Origin: Sistotremastrum niveocremeum HHB9708
Taxonomy: Eukaryota > Basidiomycota > Agaricomycetes > Sistotremastrales > Sistotremastraceae
NCBI GenBank assembly: GCA_001630475.1
Contig: KV419402.1
Span: forward strand, 184,333-248,332
Length of the DNA stretch: 64,000 bases
Reading direction: 5' to 3'
Positions 11,895 through 24,218 of the stretch are shown here, piece after piece. Position 1 is the first letter of the stretch; each line of letters starts with the position of its first letter. The notes below the pieces were generated by a model. That model worked only from the letters and a program-made list of their open reading frames with translations. It did no database searches and had not been told where the DNA came from. Both the position numbers and the translations under genes were made by a program.

Positions 11895-13185
11895 CTACAA
11901 CTGAACCTCAGCCTGTTCGATCGAATGGGAAAGAGATTGATTCGTCTCCGGGAAAAATTCTGCCAACCAAGCCTGTGTTCGCCTCGCAACTTCTTCAGGC
12001 TGCTCATTAACGAAGAAATGACCAGCATTATCAATCTGATAAGATCTAAACTTATCCTTCTCCACCAAACTTCCCCATATGCCATCGACATCATGACGAC
12101 TCCTCAGTCCGGCGGAAGCCAGGACAAGAACTGGGATGTTGAATATTGGCTTTTGGTGAGGGGAGGTAGGGTCGATGCCTGATTCGCGGTCGTGTTGGAT
12201 ATCGAATGTCGCTCCGGCACGATACTGAATATATGAAGAACATAAATAAGAGATTGATGAGTGAGGGGGGGAGAGTTTGGGGTAGACGCACGTCTTCGCA
12301 GCCGGCAGCGACTCGGGCGGGGCCTCGTTCGGGATCACAGTGAGGTTCAACCAAATCTGTAATCCAGCTTGGTTTTGCGGCGTCTGGTTTGTCTTTGGTG
12401 TAGCCGCTTAAAAGACTGGATACGATGCGACGCATGTCAATTAAGGAAGAGGAAGGGTGAGGGGAGGTGTAGGGTGAAGACGAACGTGTTGAAGTACCAT
12501 CGAGGATCATGACTGATCATCGTCTCCGGAATAGGACGCGGAGCAGCCAGATATACCTAACGTTCGCAATCAGTTCAACATCAATGTCATCCAGAAAACA
12601 CAATGATAGTACCCAGTGGAAATATATGAGAGTCTCCTTGTGATCGGTCTGAGGATTCATATTATGCCATTGCCACACGGTAGGAACGATATCTAGAAGA
12701 GCGGTCCCCACAACCCGATCCGGAAATGTAAGTGCCATAGTGTAGGACACTCTAGCGCCGCGATCATGCCCATACGCAATGACCTTCTTCGAGGCTTTAT
12801 GGACTTGATCGGCAGCTTCGAGGATATCCTTCGCCATAGCGCGCTTAGAGAACGGGTATGATGAAGCTGGATCGACTGCTTTGATGGAGTTTCCGTATCT
12901 ACAACTATTCAGCACTTATCGTAGCGAAATAATAGATTAAACGCACCCAGGTAGATCAGCAATGAATAGATCCCACTCGGTCGGAAGAAGATGAACGAAA
13001 TCGCGCCACATCAAATGCGTCTGTGGGTATCCATGGATTAGAATGATCAATGGACGGTCTGCCGCTGCCGCTGTATCCTTTCGCAACCCAGCACGATAGT
13101 ACGAGAAAATCTGAGCACCAGAGGTGACGGGGGTCAGATTCTGAGTGAACGCTGCGAAAGACATTGTCTTGATTGCGTCATCCAT
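11895..13185 (-). CDS. Alpha/beta hydrolase resembling haloacetate dehalogenases and epoxide hydrolases
   Basis: Five exons fit in phase on the minus strand: 13185-12947, 12904-12613, 12556-12486, 12415-12292 and 12224-11895 (1056 bases, 351 residues). The oxyanion-side motif HGYPQTHLMWRDF lies near residue 52. The nucleophile elbow GHDRGARVSYTMAL has Asp where lipases have Ser, as in haloacetate dehalogenases and soluble epoxide hydrolases. The catalytic His is in NAGHFFVNEQPEEVA near the C-terminus. The phrase YFHWVYLAAPRPIPETMI matches the cap region of the fluoroacetate-dehalogenase-like subgroup. The enzyme is probably cytosolic (no signal peptide) and would hydrolyse an activated carbon-halogen bond or an epoxide through an aspartyl ester; the true substrate is unknown. 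The exon 3 donor (GTTCGT at 12485) and the exon 4 acceptor are less typical than the others, so that junction is the least certain. At 351 residues it is longer than most bacterial relatives. Confidence 0.82.
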
Positions 13186-13412
13186 TTAGGGCCCTTCTAG
13201 AGAGGACTCCGTTTCAATGGAGCGCCTGGAGTCGGTCGGAGATCCATGGGCATCGGCTTTCGAGACGACTGGTGTCCGAGATGGAGGCCTCGGTGAGGCT
13301 TTGGACGAAGGCTCGCCCGAGGGAAGTGAGGCGAATGGAGATTTGTAGCAGCGGTAGCACCTTTTGTCGATTTAAACGATTAACAGAGCGAGGAACTCTC
13401 GGTGTGTGCGGT

Positions 13413-13426
13413 ACAGCTGCAGCTGT
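13413..13426. promoter_or_regulatory. 14-base perfect palindrome with two E-box cores, upstream of the hydrolase
   Basis: ACAGCTGCAGCTGT is its own reverse complement and holds two CAGCTG cores, which bHLH factors commonly bind. It lies about 230 bases before the hydrolase start, in a gene-free interval (13186-13671) that also takes the 3' end of F-box gene B. Function is unproven. Confidence 0.35.
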
Positions 13427-13671
13427 AAGCTGATCCTTATAGCGCTCGCTGATTACTGTAGTGATATGACGGCAGGAAACCCTGAAGCGCTCTCGGGTTT
13501 AACGGAAGTATATTTGAACCCTAACCCAGACTATATGATATACTAGTATATGTAGGTGAAAGACAAAACCTAAGCAGGTAGTACATTGGTATGAACTAAT
13601 ATCATATGCTGCTCCTGTCGTTTTTCTGCTGGCGAGGTCAAGTCGCGTATGTACAATAATATGAAGTGACT

Positions 13672-15480
13672 TCAGGGATAGCCAACTGACCATGGAAGTT
13701 TCGAAGCAAGAAACAAATCGCCGTGACCAGAAGGATGCCGCGTTCTGCTACATATCGTGCACGAGCACGAATTGGCCATCCGCAGCATCTCAACTTCTCG
13801 TCTCAATCTCATATTTTCCTGCTCAGATTCATTGAATCGCTCGGTGACGGAAGAAAGAGCCAATTTGTCAGTCTTGTTCTCAGAATGAGCGCAATGGAGA
13901 GCCATGAGCCAGATACTGGCCGCTTTCCAGTTTTCATGTCGGTTCATCAGTGATTCGAACATGCTCCCTGCTGCTGTCGAATTCGGCATCCCGGTATGCC
14001 AGAAAAGAAGCTCCGTGCCTTCCGGAACGACTCTTGAAAGGAAGTTAGCTACTGCACGTGGGTCTGATATGGGGGAACAGCCGACGTCCAGCTGTTTGAA
14101 GTTGTGACCAAATTGTGCTTGATTCGAAGGTGAAGGTGAGGGTACGGTCAATGCATTCATCACCAAGGCAAGGGTTTGTAATTTCGGACAGTGCTGGGCA
14201 AATGAGGATAGAACGCTCATGCTGAGGACAGCCTGCGCGTCCTTGTAAAGCGCAGATTTTCCTAAATAGAAGGTCGTCAAATTAGGCCATGCTTTTGCAA
14301 GCGATTCGACGTCTTCGTCGTTCATGCAAAGAGGGTCGGGATGATCGAAGACGAAACAAGTTAACGACAGGTGTTGTGTTAGTGGTTGAAAGCTGGCGGA
14401 GGACACATAGAGCGGCCTCCCTGTTGATCGTCGGTTATGCTTGTAGCTATCGACTGTGAGTTCGACGATATGGGGGATTGCTGTCGTGAGGAGAGTGAAG
14501 AGGTCTCGAATTCTGTGAGGTGGTTCCAAAGTTCTGAGCTCGACACCGAAGACGCGAAGAGAGGGGAGAACGTCTCGGTTGCTGAGCCATGGGAGTAGGC
14601 TGTCCATATCCGTGTCTAAATGTAACGACTTTAAGCTTTGAAAGTCGGTGTCGGATATCCTGCGCTCGTAGTGTATCCCTGGGTGTTTCAGGACAGTAAT
14701 GCCCGATGAATCTTGGGATATAGTGGTGATGTGCGGGTGCTTGGACAGAGAAGAAATGACGACGGCGCATAGCAGATGTGAGGAGAGGATTATTTCGCGT
14801 AGATTAGGAAGATCCTCGGCCAGCGCGACGAGATCACTGACGGTAGTTTGTATCGCGTCCGAACATGTCACCTTGAGGAATTCCAGTCCCGGTGACGCTT
14901 TCGGAATGCCTCGGAGGACATCTTTTAGGAATCTAGCATCACTAGCGATAGATAGTCTTCGGAGTCTCTCATGCGTAAACATAAGCATAAAACGCATATC
15001 ATCTTGCATGCGGAACTCTGCACTCTGAAGGAAAGGGAAAATAACACCCGTGGGATGAGTGTTTTGGAGTTCTTGGAACACAGTTGTTAACACGGGCTCA
15101 TCATCGGACAAGACGCTTTCAACATGGGTCAAATGTCGGACGCGTCTTGCGTACGGAAGAAATCTCTCCCAATCATCAGGCTGAATGGGTCGAGTGAACA
15201 CCTAATCGACATGAATCGTGACCTGCCAAAAAGAGTGGCATTGGAGAGGGCGTACTATGTTTGTGGTCCATTCGACGGTTTGACTCTCAGTTGGGGCTAG
15301 AAGATGCAGGATATCTGTCAATCCGCAGACGTTTCGGTATAGGAGGTCTAGCGCGTGGCTAGAGACAAAATGGGAAACTCGGGCACAACTGGCGAGTTCC
15401 TTTGGGAGCGAATATCCCAGTATGATGTCTACGATTTCGTGGAGGTGCCATGCGGTTTCAACCGCGGTTAACTTATTCAT
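13672..15480 (-). CDS. F-box-like protein B
   Basis: Two minus-strand exons, 15480-15256 and 15201-13672, join in phase 0 through a 54-base intron (donor GTACGC, acceptor TTAG), giving about 585 residues. The N-terminal helix set (IVDIILGYSLPKELASCARV, then LDLLYRNVCGL) aligns with residues 10-60 of gene A. The body carries leucine-rich blocks such as LPNLREIILSSHL and HCPKLQTLALVMNAL. Near the C-terminus a coiled coil (SEQENMRLRREVEMLRMAN) matches the end of gene A, but B continues for about 30 residues with CSCTICSRTRHPSG, a Cys-rich tail absent from A and C. The function is presumed to be substrate choice for an SCF ligase, by analogy only. It lies tail-first towards the hydrolase and in the same direction as gene C. 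Confidence 0.72.
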
Positions 15481-16061
15481 TGTCGTGATACTGATTCGCC
15501 GCGTTCAATACCCAATGGATATGATACGCTGGCAAGTGAGTGTGGATGCGGATGTACCACGCAACTCCTGGTGCTGCGAGCTCGAGATGTCGTGAGTCAC
15601 AGATCTGACGTAATCGGAATCGTGATCTTATCTCCGAGACTTCCTCGGCTCCGAAACCGACTTGACCTCAACTTAAAGAAAATAGTCTAAGAAAACAGCC
15701 CTCAAATATGTGCTCATGTCACTAATCTAGAGCTCATGCTGTCACTCTCTTGAAGCACCTCTATGAGACCGAGGGGATTGGTCAAGTTTTATGAATTAAT
15801 TACGCCAAAGACTTGATTATCATGGCCACAAAGAAGATTAATATGAGACTAATGCATAAGGGTGAAGGAATGTCGCTTTGAATAGCATTATATAGTAAGA
15901 AGTGATCCAACGGAATTCAACAACCGCCATCACGCTGAGCCAAGCGTCAATCAATTTGAACCAAAACCCAAACCTTTCAGGGCCCCAATTCCGAAGATTC
16001 CAATAGTGGATTTTTGCGATATTTTGCCACGTCTAACAACTAACGAGACCTGGACAAGGAG
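15481..16061. other. Intergenic region between F-box genes B and C
   Basis: A gene-free, AT-rich interval that must hold the promoter of B and the 3' end of C. No repeat or clear TATA box was seen. Confidence 0.4.
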
Positions 16062-17818
16062 TTAAATCCGAAGCAGTATACAATTTTTTTGGGATGACAA
16101 ACCTGAAGGCTCCTTATCGAGCACATGTCGCATTCGCCTATGATCGTTTCTCAAATTGTTCAACATCAAATCGGACGATGCACAAGCTTGCTTCAGCCTT
16201 CTCACTTCGCAGCGATCTCTAATCAAAATCTTAAGCCATGAGTTTGTTTCGTCCCATCGTTGGAGTCTAGAAGCGATTGACTTGTACAGCACGTCAGAGC
16301 CTGCGAACCAGCTAAACGGGCCATTCCAAAAATCCAGCTGAACACCCTCCGAGAGCAGTGTGCTCAAATAAATGGAAACCATACGAATCTCCTGAATAGG
16401 GGAACAGCCAAGATTTAATGCCTGAAATTGAGGGCCGAATGTCACTTCCTCTGAAAGTTCGCGTGAGGGCGCAACAGCCGCATCAAGCACCAACGAGAGG
16501 CTCTCGAGATGAGGTATATGCTCTGCAAAGAAGTGAAGGACGCTCAACGTGAGGGTGGCCTGGTTTTCATGGTAGAGGCCCGATTTCCCCAAGCTGAAGA
16601 TTCTCAACATTGGCCAGCTCACCGCTAGCTTTCCGACATCGCTATCAGACAGCGATAAAGGATCCGGATGGTCAAAGACGAACAAGGAAAGAGATAATGC
16701 CAGGAGTGGCTGGAACGTCTCAATGGAAACATCGCATACTTTCCCTGACGGGGTATCAGTGTGCGTGAACATATCGAAAGTAAGTTCGACAATCCTGGGC
16801 CATGCCTTTGCCAGCAAAGCGAAACACTTTCGTAACTTCTCCTTAGGCTCTAATGCTCTCAATGCAACGTGCAACGAGGTCAGGGAAGAAAGCATGCCTC
16901 CCGAGGTGATCCATTGGGTCAAATATTCCATCTCCACATCGAGCTTCAGTTTACCCAAATTTGTGAAATCGCTCGCAGGGAAGATGACCTTATAATCGAT
17001 CCCGGGAGTCATTGCTATCGTGATGTTTTGTGAATTCTGCGAAAGAGTGACGAGTTGGGGAAGTTTAGAGAGTGATGAGACAACGACGGAGGAGAAAAGC
17101 GGTGTTGAAAGGCTTATGTCTTTCAATTTCGGAAGCCCTCCAATCATCTCCACCAATTCCGCACTGACAGCATCGCACATATTATCCTCGCATTCATGGC
17201 CCATCAAGCTGAGATATTCCAATCCCGGCGATGATTTCGGAATGCTCGTTAGAATAAGCCTCAATCCTTCCAAAGTCGTGGATATAGATAACCGTTTGAG
17301 GTTCTCATGCATGAACACGAATGAGAAACGAGTTCGTAGAGACGATCCTGCGATGTTCCACGAAAGATTCACGGATTGGAGAAATGGGAAGATCGAGCTC
17401 TGTGGACAACTGAGCGCGATAGCATGGAACGCGTCATCACCTATGCGTGAGGAATTTTCTGAATACTCGTTGTATTCAAGATGTCGAACACATCGGGTAT
17501 AAGGGATTAGTTTATCCCAGTTAGCTGGCAAGATTGGATCCTGGAAATTCTACACGTACATTAATATTCATTGGGGAATCAGGGAGAATGGCATGTACGT
17601 ACGAAATGTCCTGGTTCCACGCCTGCCATAGGTGCTAACATATTGAGAAGGCTCGACAAGCTATTAACTTGTCTGTAGAGATGCTCGACGGCGCGAACAT
17701 GCAGGGATTTCGAGACTTGGGTACAGGCAGCGAGCTCACGTCGAGGACAGAAACGCAAGATTGCGCTTACGAGTTCATGTTGGCTCCAAACTGTACTGGT
17801 GGATGAGCGTCTTTTCAT
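16062..17818 (-). CDS. F-box-like protein C
   Basis: Two minus-strand exons, 17818-17603 and 17549-16062, join in phase 0 across a 53-base intron (donor GTACGT, acceptor GTAG), giving about 567 residues. The first exon encodes the F-box-like start (LVSAILRFCPRRELAACTQV, then HLYRQVNSL). The second has leucine-rich blocks (LPKLKDISLSTPLFSSVVVS, HIPHLESLSLVLDA) and the shared FDHPDPLSLSDSDVGKLAVSWP segment that also occurs in A and B. The C-terminal helical region (RRLKQACASSDLMLNNLRND) replaces the clearer coiled coil of A and B. The intron sits at the same codon in all three genes, so they are duplicates of one two-exon ancestor. B and C are in tandem; A is inverted about 5.6 kb away from B. 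Confidence 0.73.
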
Positions 17819-18178
17819 ATTCTGCTGAAGGCCTGTGTCGCTGCGGTTGTCGTGGTGGTACCTTCAACCAGGTTGCTTTGAGTGCGTCACGTGTGACACG
17901 ACGTGGTCATGGCCGATTAGCCAGCTCGACTTTGAGCAGCTACTTGAGCTCGACGTGAAGTCTGCCCGTCCATCTCAATCAACAGGGAACATGCACCAGC
18001 AGCATTTGTACAAAGGTACAGAAGAATATATGAATATCCGAGTGCGACTAATTATACAAAGAAAACAAGACAGAAAGAAGCGTAAAGAAACACCCGCGAT
18101 GAAAGAAGCGGAAAGACAGACACAACTAATAACATTACACATGGCATACTCGTTATCGTTTTGAAACACAGATCATAT
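17819..18178. other. Intergenic region between F-box gene C and the MFS transporter
   Basis: Upstream region of F-box gene C and 3' region of the transporter. Nothing coding is supported. Confidence 0.4.
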
Positions 18179-20135
18179 TTACACCTTTTCAGGATGATCG
18201 GACATGTTGGAGCCTTGGTCGTGGTTGATGAGTTCGTGATCGATGACTGAAAGATGAAATCAGTAAGACGCGGGACATGAGGGAGAATGGGGGTACCTTT
18301 CTGGGCATCTGCGATGTGAGTTCTGCGCTCTTCGGCGGTGATGGAACCGAAGATGATATCCATCTCTTCCAAAGATCGGCCCTTGGTCTCCGGAAGAAGA
18401 AGTGAGAAGACGAACATGCCGCCAATCTGGAGATAAGCGTTAGGGGAAGGTATACAATGTATGAAGAAGAAGACACACGTTAATAGTAGCGAACATGAAG
18501 AAAAGCTTCGCAACGAGATCGGCCTCCAAAGTAGGAGTAACCTTCGATACTACGAAGTTGAACAACCATTGCGTAGCAGAAGCGAAAGCAAGACCGTAAT
18601 GTCTGGTTCGCGTGGGGAAGATATCGGAGACGTAGATCCATGGAGTAGGGCCCCATCCAAATGAGTAGAAGCAGACGTAAATATAGAGCATGGCGGCCAT
18701 AGCTCGTTGAGGGGAGCCAACGGATGCTCCGGCAGTCGTAGGGTGTGTGATAAGGATAGCGCCGACGATGAAGAAGAGGATGCCCATGCCCAAAGCCGAT
18801 ACTGACAAGGAGACTTTACGACCGAAGCGTTCGATGAAGAAGAAGACGAAGATGGTGGTCGCGACGACTTTGACGATGCCGTAGATTCCGGATGCGAGGA
18901 GGGAGTTGGTGGTGCCGCTGTATCCGATCGCGGTGAAGATCTGAGGGGCGTAGTAACTGATGACGATAATAAATTCGACCGAAGATGCAAAGATGAAAGA
19001 CTACACACCTGACGGAGTTCTGTCCCGACCACTGCTGGAACAAGAACATAACGAAGGCGATGAGGAATCGAGGCCAATTGCCTTTGCCTAAGAATGCCTC
19101 CCTGTAACCAAGACCCGTACGAGCGGCTCGTTCTTCCTCGATAGAAGCCTCAATCTCAGCAAACTCCAAACGAACTTCCTCGTGCTCCGGGTGCAATTTC
19201 CGGAGATACGCGAGATTGGCCAGGGCCTCTGCAGCTCGACCTTTCGACGCTAACCAACGAGGGGACTCCTTGACGAATAACAAACCGATGCACATGATAC
19301 CAGCAGGGACGAGTTGGAAGCCAAAACCGATTCTCCAGATTCTGGGGCCTTCCTTGATATGTAAACTGACGCCCACTAATACAAATACGCGTGAGACCGA
19401 GGACAGCGGATGAATTGTAGGAAGCACGAACGATTCAGGAAATAAGAGATCATCACGCCGATAGCCACCATGATCTGGAATAATCCGGTGATACGTCCAC
19501 GTACTTGCTTAGGCGAACATTCTGAAACGTAGGCAGGCGCCACGGCCGAGATAGCGCCAACACCAACACCAGCGACGACACGGCCAGCGTAGATGTAAGA
19601 CAGCTGACCGGGACCTGCAGCGGTCTGGATTGCAGCACCGACGGAGAAAAGGAGGGTCCAAATGACGAGTGACCATCGACGACCAATTGCAGCTGCGAAG
19701 AGAAGTCAGCATCGGAGCAAGTTCGATGAAAATATGATACGCACCTGAAAGAGGTGCGCTGCCAAGAGCTCCAAAGAAGGCGCCAGCTTGCAACACAGAG
19801 ACCACATTACTCGAGATGACCGTCGACTTGTGCTTGTCCGCTGCGCTCGTCGAACCAAATCCGAACGCGTTCTTGAATCCCGGTTGCGAGACGATACCAC
19901 CAGCTATACCAGTATCATAACTAGAGCCTCATTAGCCCAACGCTTTCGTTCCAGATAATCGCGATACGTACCCAAAGAGAACGATGCCCCTAGAAAATTT
20001 AAAGCGTCAATGACGCAGCCTAACACATCCAAACAAGACATTTTAAACGCACCAATAAGCCATAAACGCGAGGAAATAGACCCGACTGTTTTGCGTGAAT
20101 CGGTCAGAACGTCCATACTTGTCCAAGGTCGACAT
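18179..20135 (-). CDS. MFS sugar porter (hexose/quinate-type permease)
   Basis: A twelve-helix major facilitator of the sugar-porter family, expected at the plasma membrane as a proton symporter or facilitator for a monosaccharide or quinate-like acid. Translation starts at 20135 (MSTLDKYGRSDRF). Diagnostic motifs appear in order: FGYDTGIAGGIVSQPGF, IGRRWSLVIW, GRVVAGVGVGAISAVAPAY, SPKQVRGRITG, KESPRWLASKGR, QQWSGQN, IERFGRKVS, WGPTPWIYVSDIFPTRTRHY and LLPETKGRSLEEMDIIFG. The last exon ends DHPEKV with a stop at 18179-18181. Exon 2 (19972-19989) is only 18 bases and encodes most of GIVLFG; without it the first helix would be broken. The WIYVSDIFPTRTRHY phrase and long size are typical of fungal quinate-permease-like sugar porters. 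The substrate cannot be told apart from sequence alone. Confidence 0.88.
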
Positions 20136-20188
20136 GATGGAGGGAGCGAGGGGGAGATGACCGCGAAACACTCTGCGGGAGTAGGCTT

Positions 20189-20198
20189 CTATTATATG
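20189..20198 (-). promoter_or_regulatory. Possible TATA box of the MFS transporter
   Basis: On the minus strand the sequence reads ATATAATAGA about 55 bases before the transporter start codon. Spacing suits a short leader. A GC-rich block follows upstream at about 20,228-20,285. Confidence 0.3.
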
Positions 20199-23100
20199 GA
20201 GAGAAGCCAAGCGCGTGACAAGAAGATCCAAGTGCCGCTCCCGGCCCGCCGGCTCCGCTTCCCTCTACCCCGCTCAAGGCCCATGGGGTCCCCAGACCGA
20301 GTGTCATAAATTTAGCAACAGCGGCAACAAAAATGAACGAGTGTCTTCATATTCTGAGCTAACAGTTCGCTGGCTGTGTCCCAGAATATTTTATCGTATA
20401 TTGTATTCAACGCCCGAACTCACAATGAGCGAATTTGCTGTCATCTCCTAATGGAAAGTTCAATGTAGTCGTGTCAAGTCCCTCGAAGATGATCGAAACA
20501 TTCATTATAAGAGTGTGGGGAAAGACAGAACCGGCGATCAAAGGTGATCACATCACACACGAGATTCTACCGCAATCCGCACACACTTCCTCTCCATCCG
20601 AGTCTCAGCATCTTCGCGGCCCCGGCAGCCGCCTCTTTCTCCTGAAACTGCTTTAATCCATCCCCCCCATCAAATCCAGTAATAATCACCAGGCACGAGA
20701 CGAAGACCGGAATGCAAGAACCCGTACGCAATCTGACTCAGGCAGTTGACTCTCTCACTGCAAGGGGTATACCTATTCAAAGTCCATCGACAAGAGCAAC
20801 GAGCGGTCCGGCCGGGTCCGCCATAGGCTGAACGAAATGGAGACAGAATAATTAGGGGTTTGAGCAACTTTATGATCCAAGAAGCCGCATCTGAGGCTCC
20901 CAGGCTGTTCCCGAAAGTAATGCGGAAGTTTCTCGGAAATAATATAATACTCTGAGGTTCTGAGCGAAATCTAGAATGGCTTCGTGATCGATATCGAATC
21001 AGGCTTTTCGGATCTTCCGAAACGCTCAAGTCGAAAGTTGTCAATCCCACTTCATTTAGAGGAGTATTAAAGCCTGATTTGCGTACCTGAAAATGGCGTA
21101 GGTACAGGGAGAAAGCCAGGCACACGGACGAGCAGGGCCGTAACGGCAGGAGGCAGGGGCGCTCCAACAGAATCCTGAGCTGTTGCCGGTCCTGAAGAAC
21201 TCTGAAAGAGACATTGTCTGACGTCACGAGCCAAGGGAGATCCGCGGCCCGAGAGCGACAGTCGCGTCCTGGATAGCCACTCAGGTTAGGTCCTCACGCG
21301 ACAGAAATGGTCCGAGGATGTACCTGGATGCATGCTGTGCGATAGATATAGGTGAGGCTGAAGATTTCTCTTTCGAAATGTCTTGGGGAGAGTCGTTGAC
21401 GAGTTCAATGGTCGGTTACCGAGGACTTCCGATGCTTCTTTCGAAGGAGAGTAGTGCATCGTGATAAACCCAAGAAAGGCATGAAACCGAGGGAAGAGAC
21501 GAACTACCACACTCTCAGCGAGGTGCTTTTTTATAGCTGCCTCGAGCTGAGTGATTCTGCAGACCCGATATCTTCCGCTGCTTCTCGCCAGTAGCTGTCT
21601 TCTATGTAGCGATCCTGAAGGGAGAATAGGGGAGATCTGGCATCAGAAATGGAGGCAGCGCGGTCTCACCGTATGCGCCTGAATTCTGCAATAAAATAGA
21701 CAGCATAGACCCTGCTCTGAAAGGGTTTAAAAATCGCGTAGGTACTCCGTTAGCTTCCCTTCTTTGCATAGAAGACGAGGAGTTTGACAAGCGCAGAGTA
21801 TCTATGTAGAAATAATATTCTGACAATATCGAGGAGCCGATAAGGTGGCCTAAAACATAGCTGAGCCATCCTTCACTCGAGAATTGATTACCGCCGCAAC
21901 GCACCAAGAAATTGCCAAGGGCCGCCGCAGGAAAATCTCAGGCTGAGTGAGGCTGAAAATATTATATGATTCGGTCAAAGCAGATCGCAATTATCTAGAA
22001 GTGCGAATAATACGCTGGAGAGCGCAACCGTAATCGAGGACTTGATCGTGGATCAGACGGAGTTTAGCGCGCTGACAAATCAGCTCTAGACGCTTCCGAC
22101 AGCTTGGTCATGTTTGGATCAACACCTCAACAACGACCAACGTCAACTCCTTCAGCCTGATCAGCTTCCCTCAAAACTCGTCCAGCTTCGATAGTCACTC
22201 TTTCAAAGGCAGTCGATACAGCTGAAGTTCGGCTGCTGACGCTGGTGGAATACTCTTCGGTCTGGTCTTGACTTCGTTGCCATCGTCTTTGCTTAATCTG
22301 AGCTCTAACACGTTTCTCACATCTGAAAAGGGTGACCATGAACCTGCCCATCTCCAATTCACCGGTCCGTATCATCATGCTTGAGCACACGTACTCATAT
22401 CTTCAAACCGACAATCTCATCCTCAATTTCCACCTTACCTCACCAAATCTCCCAACACATCAAGCACAATAGCATCCCACAACCCCAAATCCTCCTCCCC
22501 GGGGCTCCCCCGGCTTCTTTCTATCCAGCCGTTTGAAGACATATGAAAGCTATACTCGTTCCTTCAATTGACGTCCAACTCGAAGATCCTCCGGCATCTC
22601 GGCATCTCGGCCGGCATTCCCATCTCTGCGCAGTGCAATGCCGAATGCCGAGTCTTGGCCACGTTTCACGTTTGCTGCCAAGCCCGACTTCTTTCATGGC
22701 CATGGCTTTGATGAGTTTTGAACTCACTTGCACGATCCTGGATTATGAACCCGGAAGGACCTTCTCAGGATCTCGTTCATCTCGTTCATCAATCGTTGGC
22801 TGACTGTCAATCCATTTCTCGATGATTGGCTCTCAATATTGTTCGATAGGAAGTTAGGAACTGGCGACTTTTCGAGAGAATGGGTCAACTACGAGTCTGC
22901 GACACCTCAATGACAACCTTGATCCAGCTTGATCGAGGTCCGAAATGAACGTGTTATATTGCGTTGATGACTTTGGATGTCCCTGATCGAACAGACACGC
23001 TCTTCAAGCTTCAAGTTGCGGACACGACTAGGCGACTGCGCAGGTGATGATCTGATGGGCTCAACTATCCTGATTGTTCACGGTTTAGGATGGACTGGAG

Positions 23101-24218
23101 GGTCCGAATCGTGTCGGTGGTATCACTTTGGCGCTTGACTTGTAAAGAACCATATTCGGGCGCTACGAAGACGAACTTATAAATCCACAACTACAACCCC
23201 ACAATGCATCTTTTTTACATAGCGACGCCAAAATTGACATTGATTGTCCAACCTTGTCGGTACCGAAACGCTCGGAGCAGGACACTCCAACACACTCAAA
23301 AATAAAGCTCCACACCTCGTTGACATCTCGACAATCACCAAAAATGACAACAATTCGGATACTATTAGTACTCCAGCCAGGGTTCATAGATGATAGAACA
23401 AGGGGCATGCGATCGGGTCACGAGGGCACTTCTTACACCCCGCGATGCAAGTTTGTCAAATTGAACGAGGGTGCGCGGAAACTCATGTTTTGCTCCAACC
23501 ACGATGAATACACACGGAAGGGACCCTTGCGAAGGCCCCTACGTTGGAATAGACTAGTTTACACAGCAGAAGGACGGGGAAGGTGCGAGTAAAAGCATGT
23601 AAAGTGGCGTAGGAACGTAATCTTGAATTTCGGCAGTATGATAAGATATCATTGATCTTGGAACGAGATAGAAGATGAAGACATCCAAATGCGGAGAGAT
23701 TCCTGAATCCTGAACGTATGAGTAGCTTGAGGGGTCGTCCCAAGATGAGAATTTTGACCGAGAGAGGAGGAAAGGAAGGAAAGATGGATATATGTAGGTT
23801 GACTATCGACTGGATTTGGACTGGAAAGTGTGGAGTTGGCGGCGCGAAAAGGAAATGAGCGTTGAAGACTGGGGTGCACATGATGAAGATGTGACGTCAT
23901 GGGTGGAGCGGGAGAAGCAAGGGGCTCGGCACGCGATTTCGTGCATTTTGGGATAAAACTCGTCCGAATTGGGGAGAGGATCAGCTCAGAATCTCGATAG
24001 TGTGCAAGTCTCAGCGGTATCCATCGCATCTTTGACCCGTATCATTGTGAGATTTATTCTCGTGAACACTGCGATCTGGAAATATTCACGAAGAGGTTAA
24101 CGGAGATAGCCGAGAGAAGCACGCGTCGATATTCATCCCCTTGAAACTCCGCAGAGCTTACTCGTTCCCGCCGTGACCGTCTCGTCTGCACTCGCCGTTC
24201 TCTAATGCACCGCTCGAC
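20199..24218. other. Four-kilobase gene-poor region upstream of the histidine kinase
   Basis: No gene with a domain or a convincing exon chain was found. The longest frame (21227-20670, minus, 185 codons) has no recognisable domain and shows no sign of splicing. A frame at 22390-22127 (minus) is Arg-rich and equally unsupported. Around 22,572-22,650 there are short interspersed repeats of CGGCATCT and GCCGAATGCC. The part nearest 24,218 must contain the kinase promoter and leader. Confidence 0.4.

Noticed and set aside
20670-21227. 185-codon minus-strand open frame as a gene
   Set aside because: Composition is Arg/Ser/Leu-rich without any domain, it needs no introns in an intron-rich genome, and the codon choice looks unlike the neighbours.
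23254-23592. Plus-strand 112-codon frame upstream of the kinase as a separate gene
   Set aside because: An overlapping frame of similar length exists on the other strand and neither has a motif; more likely leader or intergenic sequence.
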